From Paralvinella palmiformis (Eukaryota; Annelida; Polychaeta; Terebellida; Alvinellidae), in assembly GCA_025642065.1 (NCBI GenBank), contig JAODUP010001049.1, forward strand, positions 58,425 to 122,424: 64,000 bases of DNA, given 5' to 3'. The position numbers and the translations under genes are program-made. Below, piece after piece: positions 46,101-56,281 of the stretch (within the stretch, counting starts at the first letter, position 1; the number at the start of each line of letters is the position of its first letter). Under the pieces are notes generated by a model. It ran no database searches. It worked only from the letters and a program-made list of their open reading frames with translations, and was not told where the DNA came from.

Positions 46101-46785
46101 GATTTAAATAAACAAATCTGCTTTAAATAGATTTTTTTTTGGTAATAATGTGTACTCAGATGCAAATTGTACCAATTTATATTATGAATTACAATTGATT
46201 GCCTTTTCTTGTTGTGGCATCACATCAACATTATACATGACAACAATTATTCTGTTTATTTTTGAAGTTGACACGTAGCTTTGTGATGTGACTAAAATAT
46301 GTGTACTATCATGGATTAATGTCGTAACCAGATATAAACCACAAAGCTAAACATTACTATGGTTTAGTACAAATAAAGGAAATTAGTTTATTAATCCTAA
46401 AAAGGTTAGTAATTTCAGTAATCATCAGATGTCTCACCTATCATGTTCATCGGCTTCGCATCCACATTTCAAGAGAAATTCCACCATGTCGGGTCGTTCT
46501 GTACAGATGCTATACATCAGAGGAGTCTGGTACCAAGCATCCTTTAGTTCAATAGAAGCACCAGCATCGAACAGTAACCTCGCACATTCTAGGTGGCCCT
46601 TCTTCACAGCAGAGATGCATGGCTGTCTTCTGTAGTTGATTCGTGCCGTAAAATGTTGTGTCGACGTTTATGCCATTCTTGATAAGTGACTCCAATGCTT
46701 CGACATTGTTGTCGGATATGGCGAAGTACAGCTTCTTCTCCAATTCATCCTTTTTTCGCTGCTTTCTGGATAGACGGGAGCACAT
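39706..46785 (-). CDS. Ankyrin-repeat SOCS-box (ASB) protein, four coding exons, one apparent frameshift
   Basis: Coding exons in order are 46785-46438, 44139-43914, 43280-42959 and 40145-39706, all with GT-AG introns and compatible phases. Allowing for one extra base near 46597-46599, the product is about 444 residues. It has roughly ten ankyrin repeats (clear ones include TALHFAVTNNSTDCLKLLLD and GTALKAAVNRGSLDLVNLLL) and a C-terminal SOCS box: BC box PLSEICQKAIRKTIG, then Cul5-box-type LPLPTKLK. Proteins of this build bind Elongin B/C and Cullin 5, with the ankyrin repeats holding the ubiquitination substrate. The substrate cannot be inferred, and I cannot assign a numbered vertebrate ASB. 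The start is the first ATG of the exon, six bases after an in-frame TGA; an acceptor at 46798 implies an upstream untranslated exon. The frameshift makes it either a polymorphic or assembly error or a broken allele. Confidence 0.88.
41921..42077 (-). mobile_element. SINE family A lacking the A-box
   Basis: Tail, body and B-box (minus strand GTTCGAATCTCGGCATGGGC) are present. The stretch between the B-box and the first dozen bases, which holds the A-box, is deleted (the sequence runs ATTCGAACAAGGAGGCGCC). AAAAAAGGGA flanks both sides, consistent with a target duplication. It lies in an ASB intron. Confidence 0.8.
42959..43280 (-). CDS. ASB gene third coding exon
   Basis: 322 nt, phase 0 in and one base out. 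It encodes AAIRHTKKDTILYLKTFLES, then ESGHSPLSTLIQ, a longer loop and TIIMAKMLLAAGFDVNLSK, and the repeat GTALKAAVNRGSLDLVNLLL followed by ESGADPDIH. The acceptor is GGTTTTTAG and the donor GTATTG. Confidence 0.9.
43645..43725 (-). mobile_element. SINE family A fragment
   Basis: Only the centre is recognisable: GCAAGATGAAACATCCTTCA and a degraded B-box side. It lies in the ASB intron at 43281-43913. Confidence 0.45.
43914..44139 (-). CDS. ASB gene second coding exon
   Basis: 226 nt. It completes an arginine codon, then encodes FGKTALHFAVTNNSTDCLKL, LLDYGADVHSIEELGRTPLW and EAGADVNLRD, ending TPLH in phase 0. The reading TPLH|AAIRH joins exactly with the next exon. The acceptor is TTCTGTTTAG and the donor GTGCGT. 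Confidence 0.92.
45035..45230 (-). mobile_element. SINE family B in an ASB intron
   Basis: On the minus strand: GGTTCAGTAACATAGAATTT, AGAGCACTGTGCTGTAGAC, a degraded B-box, TACCTATGTTTATGCGATGT and CTCCCAGGAAATGACC. This is the family B block order. Confidence 0.6.
45950..45973. repeat. (TA)n microsatellite
   Basis: Uninterrupted TA run in the intron between the first and second ASB coding exons. Confidence 0.9.
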
Positions 46786-46797
46786 TATTCAGAACGT
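46438..46797 (-). CDS. ASB gene first coding exon, containing the frameshift
   Basis: The exon begins at the acceptor TTTTTCAG (46798), with ATG at 46785. The first frame encodes MCSRLSRKQRKKDELEKK, then YFAISDNNVEALESLIKNG and KTAMHLCCEEG, a perfect ankyrin start. At GGGCCAC (46597-46599 region) the homology moves to the next frame: GHLECARLLFDAGASIEL, then QTPLMYSICTERPDMVEFLL. The exon ends GAT AG before GTGAGA. The second frame has a stop (TAA) just upstream of the overlap, so no single frame covers the exon. Confidence 0.88.
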
Positions 46798-47103
46798 CTG
46801 AAAAACAATGGTTTACAGCAATTAATTTACCCGATGCAGTCAACACAATGATGGCTCATTTGATAAGAATGTGCAATGATGATGAAATGTTGTAATTCAT
46901 CATTGTGTAGCATTGTCTAATAGTTTTTTAAATGTAATTGTCCCAATATATTAATTTCTGTTCATTACTCACTTTTCAGGAATGTACAAGGCATTCTGAA
47001 CCAGAATGCTCACTCACAATATGGAATTATGAATACAGGCATAGCCCTAATATGCACTATCATGTATCATTAACAGTGTATTAAATGAGGTGATATTCTG
47101 GAC

Positions 47104-47277
47104 CATAAATGTTGCTGGTTTAGGGCAGGCTAAATGGGCCTGGCCATCTCGAGAGATACTGAGGAAAAGTGAAAGATGAAACAACCTTCTGAGGTAGTCT
47201 GACTGGGGTTTGAACCCAGGTGCTATCGATTTGTAGTCAAATACATTACCAGCTAGGCCATGGAGACACTCCAATAT
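47104..47277 (-). mobile_element. SINE family A, diverged copy
   Basis: The minus strand shows CATGGCCTAGCTGGTAATG, B-box GGTTCAAACCCCAG, GGTTGTTTCATCTTTCACTT and GGCCCATTTAGCCTGCCC. The final tail is replaced. Confidence 0.75.
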
Positions 47278-47789
47278 TCTGGACTGTGAAATTGTGTTGC
47301 AGTCGTCATGGTTCTAACTCATTGCAGTGTGGCCGTAAGAAGTTTTTGTTTTGGATTAGATCTAAATCTATGCAAAAACTGAGCTGCAAGAGTTCTTTTA
47401 TTGCCCGAGCTGAAAGCCTTTCACTAATTAGACATAAACAACCAGTTATAGTAATGATACAACCAATGACTGAGAGAGGTGTATCGAACATTGTGTTAGC
47501 TTATATTAATAGACATAATAGCCCACTGCGTGATAATCTGAAAGATCTATTGAGCCAGTCCCAGTGCTATATTTAGGTAGTAAATCCATGCCAAACATTC
47601 AATCTTTTTTATGCACAATTGTAATTTTAACCTGTGCCATGGTTTTTTTCACTCACTGCGAGTAAGTTGTCATAGAAATATACTACTAATACCAATGGAA
47701 CAATTTTTGGTCACTAGATGCATGACAAGCTTTAAAGGTATGTACAATTGTGGGTTAATCATGCTTGCTACACATAATTAACTTCACAT

Positions 47790-48263
47790 CAGACATGGGG
47801 GGCTATTTAAACCCAGAATTGGAATTGATGGGCAATTCCAATTCATAAATTGCTTATTTAAAGAAAAATGGAATTAATTAATTTTGAATTGGAATTGAAG
47901 TTTGCTACAAAAAATTGAATTAACAAATTAATTTACCATTTAATCCAGAAATATTTCTTCCATGAAAATCCTACCTGGAATATAAACTACTTGGAGTAGG
48001 TACTTGGATTACCTACTCCAATCAGTGATGATGATTGATGTTTTATGGCCACTCTTGTGCACATGGTAGGCTAAATGGGTCAAGATGAAACACCCTTCAG
48101 ATATGCCCACGCCGAGATTCGAACACGTGTGGTAGTGATCTGTTATCCAACATGCTACCGCTAGACCACAGAGTCGCCCTTTTAATTTTTTTTACCCAAT
48201 CAGTGATTGGAGTAGGTAAAAAATGGAATTGATAAATTTGATGTGGAATTGACCACATGTCTG
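47790..48263. mobile_element. MITE copy 1 with CAGACATG ends, split by a SINE
   Basis: The left end CAGACATGGGG and right end CCACATGTCTG are inverted repeats. The interior is dense in GGAATTGA/TCAATTCC words and contains ATATTTCTTCCATGAAAATC and ACTTGGAGTAGGTACTTGG. Removing the SINE at 48030-48196 gives a MITE of about 300 bp. No transposase is encoded. Confidence 0.6.
48030..48196 (-). mobile_element. SINE family A inserted in the MITE, 11-bp target duplication
   Basis: The copy has a deleted central body (TAAATGGGTCAAGATGAAAC joins two blocks) but an intact B-box and A-box on the minus strand. It is flanked by CAATCAGTGAT at 48019-48029 and 48197-48207. About 17 T-rich bases sit between the SINE 5' end and the right duplication. 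Confidence 0.8.
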
Positions 48264-48799
48264 GTTGGGTAAAAACTGAGGAATTTGTGGTATAGACCTC
48301 CGGCTGTCACCTATTGGGCACAGGCATTGAGGCTCTTTTAAAGGGTCTTAGTTTGTGCAATTAACCAATCAACAAGTGGCTTCCAATGATTAGCAATTAA
48401 CTGTCTTCATTGTCAAATGATCTTCTTGATCTAAATAGTAGAGCTCAATGTTGATCATCATCATCATCAATAATAAGTAAAGCTAGTTTTAATATATTGT
48501 ATAAAATCAATAAATTTTAGTTTCTTCCATTTGTCCCCAAAGATTTTTTGCAAATCAACAGATACGATGACTATATCACATTCAAATATATCATGTGTGT
48601 ATGAATTACATGAAAAGTATATTATTTGGTTCAATATTTGTCAAATTTAAAATGGCATATCTAAATTTGTACTATTCTTTAGTTTCTTCCCAAAATGTAA
48701 GGGAAGAAAGTATTTTTACATTTAGGAAACCCCCAGTTTTTAGCCCTCCATGGAAGAAACATGCCAACCCTGGTATCGGGGTAATATGATGATTCTAAC

Positions 48800-49075
48800 C
48801 AGACATAGGGTCAATTCCAATTCCACCCAATTCCATTTGGTCGATTCCAAATTAAATTGATCAATTCCAAATTGATCAATTCTAATTCCATTTCCCCCCC
48901 GACTCTTTTTTGGCCCAATACTTTTACCATGAGTAGGCACTCCAAGTACCTACTTGGAATAACTACTCTGAGTAGTTTATATTCCAAGTAGGATTGTCAT
49001 GGAAGAAACATTTCTGAATCAAAAAATTAAATGGTAAATTAGTTTGTGGATTTAAATTCTTTTTTGTCCATTCTA
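48800..49075. mobile_element. MITE copy 2, inverted relative to copy 1
   Basis: Starts CAGACATAGGGTCAATTCC, matching the right end of copy 1 read backwards. It continues with TCCAAGTACCTACTTGG, ATATTCCAAGTAGGATTGTC and GGAAGAAACATTTCTGAATC, the reverse complement of the left arm of copy 1. The far terminus is degraded after about 49075. Copies 1 and 2 form a long imperfect inverted pair about 0.54 kb apart. Confidence 0.6.
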
Positions 49076-49174
49076 AACATTGAACGGGGGTAAATTCCTA
49101 AATAGCAATATCTCTGTATAGATTACAGGCATGCTATGTGGGTGTGTCACGGTGTCGTGGGTGAAGCCCAAGTT

Positions 49175-49232
49175 ATCCAGACCATTTTAATTGGTTAAAT
49201 CCTCACCTGGGGTGCCACAGTCAGTGTGCATA

Positions 49233-49263
<31 letters not shown>

Positions 49264-49790
49264 AGGAACTAAAGTTCTGGATCAATTTGGTTTCAGTATA
49301 TTGTTACACAACATGTAAGTGTCAACCAGGTAAAAATATTTAAAAGCCTAATCACAAGGTATTTTATTATATCAAATGGTGGATCATAGTCTCGGTGCAT
49401 CCCCTTGTAAAAGTGTATTTTGTAATCACCAAAGAAGTGTTTATATTCCACCTTCCAGTAGGAGCCATGAAACGAATGTTTTTGGTTAGTTCCACCCAGC
49501 AGGGATCAGATCTTGTGTTTACTTTCATAACCCTGCTAGGTACTAAACCACTAACATATGGTAAATTTACAAAAGATCTCAAATGGTTATTATAACAGTT
49601 ATTAACAGTTATGTCTGGGGATAGACTATAGTATTCAAAGTTTTAGGAGAGGAGGAGTAAGTTTTGGTTCCAGATTGGCATTACCAGTGAGATGATAAAT
49701 GAATTAATTCCTAGAGACCACAGTATCCAGACCATTTAATTAGTTAAATGCTCACTTGGGGTGCCATGGTTGGTGTGCATATATGATATC
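49175..49790. repeat. Direct repeat pair of about 68 bp
   Basis: AGTTATCCAGACCATTTTAA...GGGGTGCCACAGTCAGTGTG at 49170-49240 recurs in diverged form at 49722-49788 (ATCCAGACCATTTAATTAGT...GGGGTGCCATGG). The first copy runs into a (TA)n at 49237-49262. The origin is unknown; it is probably a repeat family. Confidence 0.6.
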
Positions 49791-50265
49791 AGGGTTGGAG
49801 TTTAACCCGGGTTAAACTGGTTTATCCCAGCCAGGCGGGTTAAACCAGGGTTTTACTAGTTTAACCAGGGTTAAACCCGGGCTTTTCTCAGAATACAGTA
49901 TATTGACTCACAAATTCATACATTTTATGCACATGAACAGTAGTTGTTTGGTATGCATTTTGCAGATGTTGTTAAGATTCTGACAATTTGCACCAATCAA
50001 CATAATCAACCAAGCTTGTCTCTTGATATCGTGAACTTCGTGGTGGTGCTGAATTAGACTGGTGAATAACTGAACACTTTTGTTACTGTTTTGTGTAGTA
50101 TATTGTTATTTGTGTGCTCAATATAGACAAAAAAAAATTAATTTGCATTTAGTTTTTTTAAAATCAATTAGTGGTGCATTATGCCTAAAATGAGTTTAAT
50201 CTGGGTTTAGCCCAAAATGAAGGTTTAATCAATTCCAAAATTGAGCCCATATCTGACTCTAACAG
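49790..50265. mobile_element. Possible hAT-type MITE with TTTAACCCGGG palindromes
   Basis: The left end is CAGGGTTGGAGTTTAACCC; the right end reversed is CTGTTAGAGTCAGATATGG. The first 90 bp contain several overlapping inverted words (TTTAACCCGGGTTAAAC, GGTTTAACC). No coding sequence and no clear target duplication are seen, so the ends are tentative. Confidence 0.35.
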
Positions 50266-50341
50266 CAAAACAATATGTAAATGAATAGTATATCACTATA
50301 TGATACATATATACATGTAGTAATATATGAGTATGTATTAA

Positions 50342-50343
<2 letters not shown>

Positions 50344-50376
<33 letters not shown>
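50344..50376. repeat. (TA)n microsatellite
   Basis: Uninterrupted TA run; the open frames across it on both strands are low-complexity artefacts. Confidence 0.9.
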
Positions 50377-50381
<5 letters not shown>

Positions 50382-50893
50382 CTGTGTGCATTCTAACAGA
50401 AGTCAACACCGGGTGGCTGTGCTGTGCCCAATAGGCAGGGAACTCTACCCCAAACTTCAACAAGACAAGTGTGCATTCTATCACTATGTGTTTTGTGTCA
50501 CTTACTGTGTTAATACCAGGGTATACATTATCTGATGGTGTGACTGTGAGAAAACAAATCATCTAATCATGACATAACATGATATTATATCATTATCATA
50601 TATCTATATGGTTGCAGACTCTTGAGACTGCAGTCTACGATATTTTTGTTGTGAACAAATTGTCTAAATATTCATCACAATTCTCCCCGAGGTACTTACC
50701 ATAAAATCCTATTCAATTCCAAGTATTCACCTGTAGATCTACAGAGTCTAGATCTACATATGTTTTTTTTATCAAGCGTAGATCTAGTTCCACAAACGGA
50801 AGACAAGAACAGTTGACATAAACATATTATCGCTCGTGTCAAAAGGAACTTGTTTGATTTGTTTTATATCGATTGTGTTATTATTCGATCTAC

Positions 50894-51075
50894 CTGACAT
50901 CATTTTACGCTCCAGAAATTAATTTCCATTCAAGTATACAAGAGGTCACCGGAAATACTACTGACAGACGAAATTACTATTTTAGCGCAATCAAAAATAA
51001 CTCATTGACCTAAATATAAAAGTAGACCGAGCAATCAGTAGCTCTGATTTCCGGCGAGGGAAAAAGCAGCGTTGA
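50894..51075 (-). promoter_or_regulatory. Candidate promoter and non-coding first exon of the ASB gene
   Basis: The minus strand has two ETS-type cores (GCCGGAAAT near 51050 and ATTTCCGGTGACC near 50950) in locally GC-richer sequence. A consensus-like donor GATGTCAG|GTAGAT lies at 50893. The next acceptor downstream on this strand that leads to ASB coding sequence is at 46798. This fits an untranslated first exon but is not proven; no TATA box is seen. Confidence 0.25.
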
Positions 51076-53600
51076 AGCTGCGCTTCGAGTTTTGAACCTA
51101 CGAATACGGACATTTATTGTGATGTGTGCATTATAATTTTGTGTGGGAGACAATCTATATTATTCCTCTCCTATTATATGCCATGAAATATGTAAAAGTC
51201 GTTTTATTCAAGTCCGTAGATCTAGTTTAATTGGGATCAAATGCCAGAGGCAGAGATAGGCCGGGGGTTGTCGTACAGGCTAAATATAATAACAGTTAAG
51301 CTTAATTTCCCGCCAAAAAACGCTTTAACAGCTATTTTAAATGTGTTCCTTATACTTACCAATGAAAAGACATCCCGTTTGTATTACTTCCATGCACACG
51401 GCTTATGCAACCATTGATACAATAATAATTCACCACGTTTATAAGCCTGATTTTTCCAGTCTGCGTTACTATTTCCTCGACCGAGAGTTGGGACCTGTTT
51501 GCCATCAAATCGGCGGCCGTGTTCGGTCTAGTTTTCTTTTAGGTCAATGTTTGTTTGTGTGGTTTGGGGATTTACCCCAGGCTGTCGCTTACTGAGCACA
51601 GCCTTTTTAGATCAATGGTGCCACCAGAGAGCTTAAATATAGAGAGGCGTTACTCTTGCCGCGCCATGTTGAATTTTGAATCAGTGGCGCCTCTAGCGAC
51701 CGGAGGTATTTCTCAGATAAACAAAAGCTCTCTGGTTGTCCACATGTGATCGTGTACATGTGTGCGATGGTTGAAATGAATTGCCAATACTAGTACTATA
51801 TGTTACATGATCACATGCTCTTTTATTAATAAATACTTTAATTGTGCACACATGATATTGAAGGAAACGAAGCTCTGAAACTGTAAATAAATAATTAAGT
51901 GATTTCACAGCCCAGTCACTTAATTAATTCATAGCCTACAATTTGCGATCACTTGACAGCTGATCAGAAATTAATTGAACGTGGTTTAGGTTATTTCACA
52001 GCTTTGTGTGTGGAAGGCGTAGTTTTTTAAATGAAAACAGTTAGGTATATATGAGGTAAATGCATACAAACATACTTTCATCATGTCAGTTTATCATAGT
52101 CCATAAATTTTTATTTATTTGGATATAGACATATAATGATATATACAGCTATTATAACGCAACCATAACACAATACACCATATATTCATTATGTCCATTT
52201 ATCATATATTAACTAAAAAAATTATAAGTTCATTTAAAGTCTACACCTCAATAATATAGATCATGCAATATAGGCCTGCCCAGCTGAGAACAAAGAATAT
52301 ACATGGAATATCAACAATGTTTATGTTTACGTTAACATGTTAGATATAGAGAAATTAGTACTTTCATACAATAAGCGGCATCAAATCTCTTGTGCCGCTG
52401 GTTCATCTATAGTTACAATCAGTCATTTGTTATCAAATGGACAGAATAACCCAAATTGCTTCCAGCTCTAAACAACCACTACTACAAAAATATGACATTT
52501 AGTCCAGATCAGTGAAATGTTTAAAGTTAGGCAGAATATACCCAGAGATGTAATAGACACATGCATTGACTACTCTAAGAGATAACACCAGTAAATCTGT
52601 AACCAAGAGATTGGCCTGTTTACATAGTATCTCATCATCATAGAAATTCAAGGACTGAAACAGAACACTACCTTGTAAAATAATGACTTGAACCAAGTGC
52701 ATACACAATGTGTAAACACATGTTTTCCTTTTTTTTCAAGTTGGTTATTTGATTTGATATGCATTTAAGCTATGAAGAGAAGTATACCAATTAAACCACA
52801 TGAGCTGAACATTCAAGTATTAATTTAGGTGCTGGTAATCCTTTTTTTGTATTAAGATATGAAATGGGCTGACACAATTTCATGGGTTTGATGCCTTGTT
52901 TCTTATTTAATTAATTTTATAATACCAATTTTCACCATTAATATTTATAAATATTAATTACCATCACAGCTGGCCCTGTCTCCTGTATATGTCTCCTATC
53001 AGTTAATACCTTCCTCTTTGATTTCATGGATGCATGCGGTGGATTTGGTACATCAAAAATAGTTGGAATAGCATTCTAGATAAGTTTATCTCTTGTCTGG
53101 TTCATGAATGCCGTTTCAGTGAAGTGTATATCATACACTCTACAATTAGTATTCAAGTAATTTAAATCTTTCCTCATCATATATCTGCCCAACAACAATT
53201 AATAACCCATCTTTTACTTCTGTCAAAAGAAGAAAAAAAAAGAATGTTTCTACCACTAGTTGAGGTATTTAATAATTAATTTCATAACATTTAAATTATA
53301 AATAGAAGTCCACATATATCAATAAGTACCAAAGCTTACGTTTAAAAATAAATATGGATGCATCTTCAGTGGCTCCAGTACATGTAACTGTAAGCTTATG
53401 TATGTCTTACATACCCATTTTGTGATTAATAGGGTGATATTGTTCAATAAAATTTAATAAGATTTTGTCTGAAACAAATATAGATTTAGATAGATCCTGC
53501 TTGGGCTTCCTGCTTGGGTCATGTCAAGTAGGGGCGTGTCTACTTCAAATGGTTATGCTTATTTTTTAAATATCCTTTATTTAAAAAAAAACAGATCATA
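51076..53600. other. Non-coding stretch
   Basis: No gene is recognised. A patch at 51655-51710 (GCGCCATGTTGAATTTTGAA, GTGGCGCCTCTAGCG) resembles the patch at 53700-53780, including a YY1-like CGCCAT word. The rest is AT-rich. Confidence 0.4.
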
Positions 53601-53730
53601 TCAAAAGCTTTCATTTCCTTTCGGGGATGTCTTTATTTGTGCATACTTTTTCTGTTACTGCAGCCGAAAGCGGCGCAGAATGAACCAGTGCCATTAAGCG
53701 CCATGTTAGCCAAGGGAGCTGTCCGTGACA
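53595..53730 (-). pseudogene. THAP zinc-finger-like N-terminal fragment
   Basis: The minus strand encodes MALNGTGSFCAAFGCSNRKS, with the C-x4-C spacing and NRKS that open a THAP DNA-binding domain. Three codons later the frame stops (TAA at 53633-53635). Past the stop the same frame continues RHPRKEMKAF, where a THAP domain would have SFHxFP. The remaining conserved W, C and H residues are not visible. It may be a first exon of a THAP gene or, more likely, a decayed transposon or gene fragment. Confidence 0.45.
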
Positions 53731-54005
53731 ATCTACCTCCGGTCGCTAGGCCCTGGCGCTGCATGAATTCAAAATGGCGTCCCTTGTTAAAACGCAAAGT
53801 AACACGTCTTGTTATATATAGTCTTTGGTACAACTGTACCAGGAAATATGGGTAAAGCGGAAATGATGAACGGGTGCTATTTGCTGCAGGTTGCACTTTA
53901 ATCACATAACCTGCTGAGAAGTTAAGTGGCCGGAAATAAAATATGGGTGCTACTTAGCGCAAGGCTGTCAAATAATTGGTTCAGGTAATATGTAAAATAT
54001 GAATC

Positions 54006-54103
54006 CGGGACATTTAGCCAACGGACATTTAGCCAACGGACACTTAGCCAACGGACATTTAGCCAATATTTGCAAGGGGGACATTTAGCCAACATTCAAA
54101 TTT
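54006..54103 (+). repeat. Left TIR of the 2.3-kb transposon
   Basis: Four consecutive GGACATTTAGCCAAC-type units (one with CACTTAGCC), then ATATTTGCAAGGG, a fifth GGACATTTAGCCAAC and ATTCAAATTTT. It is inverted at 56197-56281. Confidence 0.9.
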
Positions 54104-55529
54104 TTTATTATGTTTATGTGAGTTTTCATAAATATAGTTGTTTCAATAAGTACAAAACAGTGTATGTAACTGTATTTTTGTAATTCATTATACAAATGTA
54201 ACAAACACAAAGTGATGTCTCATATTCTAAAACTTGCAAACACGGATGTTACATAAAGTCCACAGCTGTTCTATTCAATCATCATAGTGTATGTAATTGA
54301 ATTTTATTCAATTCATTGTACGAATGTAATGATCACAAACAAATGTCTCATACTCTAAAATTTGAAAACACAAACATTGCATATAATACATACTTATTTC
54401 TGACATGTTGTCCATAGGTGTACATTGTCAGTATTCCTATTATTAAGTCTACATCGTATACTTTTAATATATTTGTTTGTGTTATCTATATTGTTTCCAT
54501 ATTTTATATTTCTTAACTGGGCGCTAAGTATAACTATACTTGAATAAAATATCGAGTCATTTAAGAACAGAAAAAAAAGACATAGCGAGCCATAATAATC
54601 TCATTTAAATTTATCGCTCAAATAATGAGACGAGTATTTCTTTATAGTGTCTGTAATTAACAAACATCAAAATGCTTAATGGCTTCAATGCCATTCCATG
54701 TCTTGCGTACAGTTATTGAATTTTGGTTTAAATACGGACGTATATCTGTATGATTTCAAAATGTGTGACACAGACTACCGGTATGTCACGGACTCGATAA
54801 TCATATTCTCGTTTATCCCACATATTGTCATGCAACAAACTTTGTCGGATCAACAAATTCTGACTGTACATAAAACAGAATCACTGTAAAGGAAGTCAGA
54901 TCTAATTGCCCTGGGGCCCTTTTATCCTACTAGCATATATAAGCCACTGGTTCCAGGTGAGAGAAGTTAAGTGTCATTGGGAATGGTCTGGTCAACTTGA
55001 AGGTACACCAAACAGAAGCACTTTAAACAAAGCCAGATCTATTTGCACTAGGTGACCCATTTATTTGATAGTGTCTTTCACATACATACATTTTTATTAG
55101 CACACTACTCAATATTTGGAGTACGGAAGGTTGCTCTGAACTTTAATTCCCTAATAATTGGTAATATTCATCCCAATAATTATATAGATAATATGATACT
55201 AAGAAATATATTTCTGAATTAAAAATCATTTAATTTTTTAAATTTTACCTCATTAAAAATTCACTGGTGAGCAAGTGTCCACTTTTCATTTTGTTTGGTG
55301 AGCAACCCTAATATTTGATACATGAATGTCTACATGAATAGTAGAAATATAACCAAATAATGACATTTATTGTTCTAAATACCGTCTATCTGAACAGTTA
55401 AATAGTCTAATTCAGCACTGCCTCTGATAATCCTATAGCAGAATACCATCTTAAAAGTTTTACTGCTGCATAGAAGATTATGCACTTTAGTGTGAATATT
55501 TACAAAGTTTGAAATATTTGCTCAATTGA

Positions 55530-55690
55530 TGCTGATGAAACTGAACCCATTGAACATTTTGTGTAGAGGACTATTATTAGCTTGCTGATAATCACACCTT
55601 TTGCACTTTGCACATTTCTTATTTCCAACGGCAACACGTAAAAAATGTTCCCAGGTGGAATTCCCTGGCCTTCCACCTTTAAACAGTACT
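55530..55690 (-). pseudogene. BED zinc-finger-like remnant inside the transposon
   Basis: One minus-strand frame reads GGRPGNSTWEHFLRVAVGN, then KKCAKCKRCDYQQANNSPLH and KMFNGF. The S-x-W-x-HF...C-x2-C...L-H layout, with a GRP just before it, is that of BED fingers at the N-terminus of hAT-type transposases. A stop follows about 15 residues later and nothing transposase-like continues, so the element is non-autonomous now. Confidence 0.55.
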
Positions 55691-56196
55691 AAAGGCTGGA
55701 TATCAAATAATAATCACAGTATTAGTTCAATAATTTAAGCCAACATGCAGGTATGTATCAATGTGATATAACACTATGATCATGAGAAAGTGTAACACTG
55801 CTTTATATTAAGTTCAGACTGGCTTTCTCCTATTTAATAGCTGCATTTTATTTAAATTGAGTTTTTTACAAGTCAGTGTAAAAAAAACTAAAAAAACCGT
55901 TAAAAAACTTTTTACATGACATTAATAAACGTTAATTAAAGGTGTTAATAACGTCTGTATAAAAAATCTCCCAAGCCTGACATATTGCATGTTGCATATC
56001 ATTATTTATATTTATGTATAATAACGGAGAAAACAGTATACATTATTATAAATATACAAATTGTACAAAAAGCAGCATTAATTATTATGTTGCTAACATC
56101 TTATCTAAAGATAGGCCTATATTTGGAACATCCATAAACAACACATAATATTGATAGAGCAAAAATATAACAATATACATGTAGATGTAAGATGAA

Positions 56197-56281
56197 AATT
56201 TTGAATATTGGCTAAATGTCCCCCCCTGCAGATATTGGCTAAATGTCCGTTGGCTAAATGTCCATTGGCTAAATGTCCGGA
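56197..56281 (-). repeat. Right TIR of the 2.3-kb transposon
   Basis: Reversed it reads three GGACATTTAGCCAA-type units, ATATCTGCAGGGGGG, then a fourth unit and ATATTCAAAATTTTC, the mirror of the left TIR with one subrepeat fewer. Confidence 0.9.

Noticed and set aside
46429..46895. Two plus-strand frames of about 68 codons
   Set aside because: Antisense to the first ASB coding exon.
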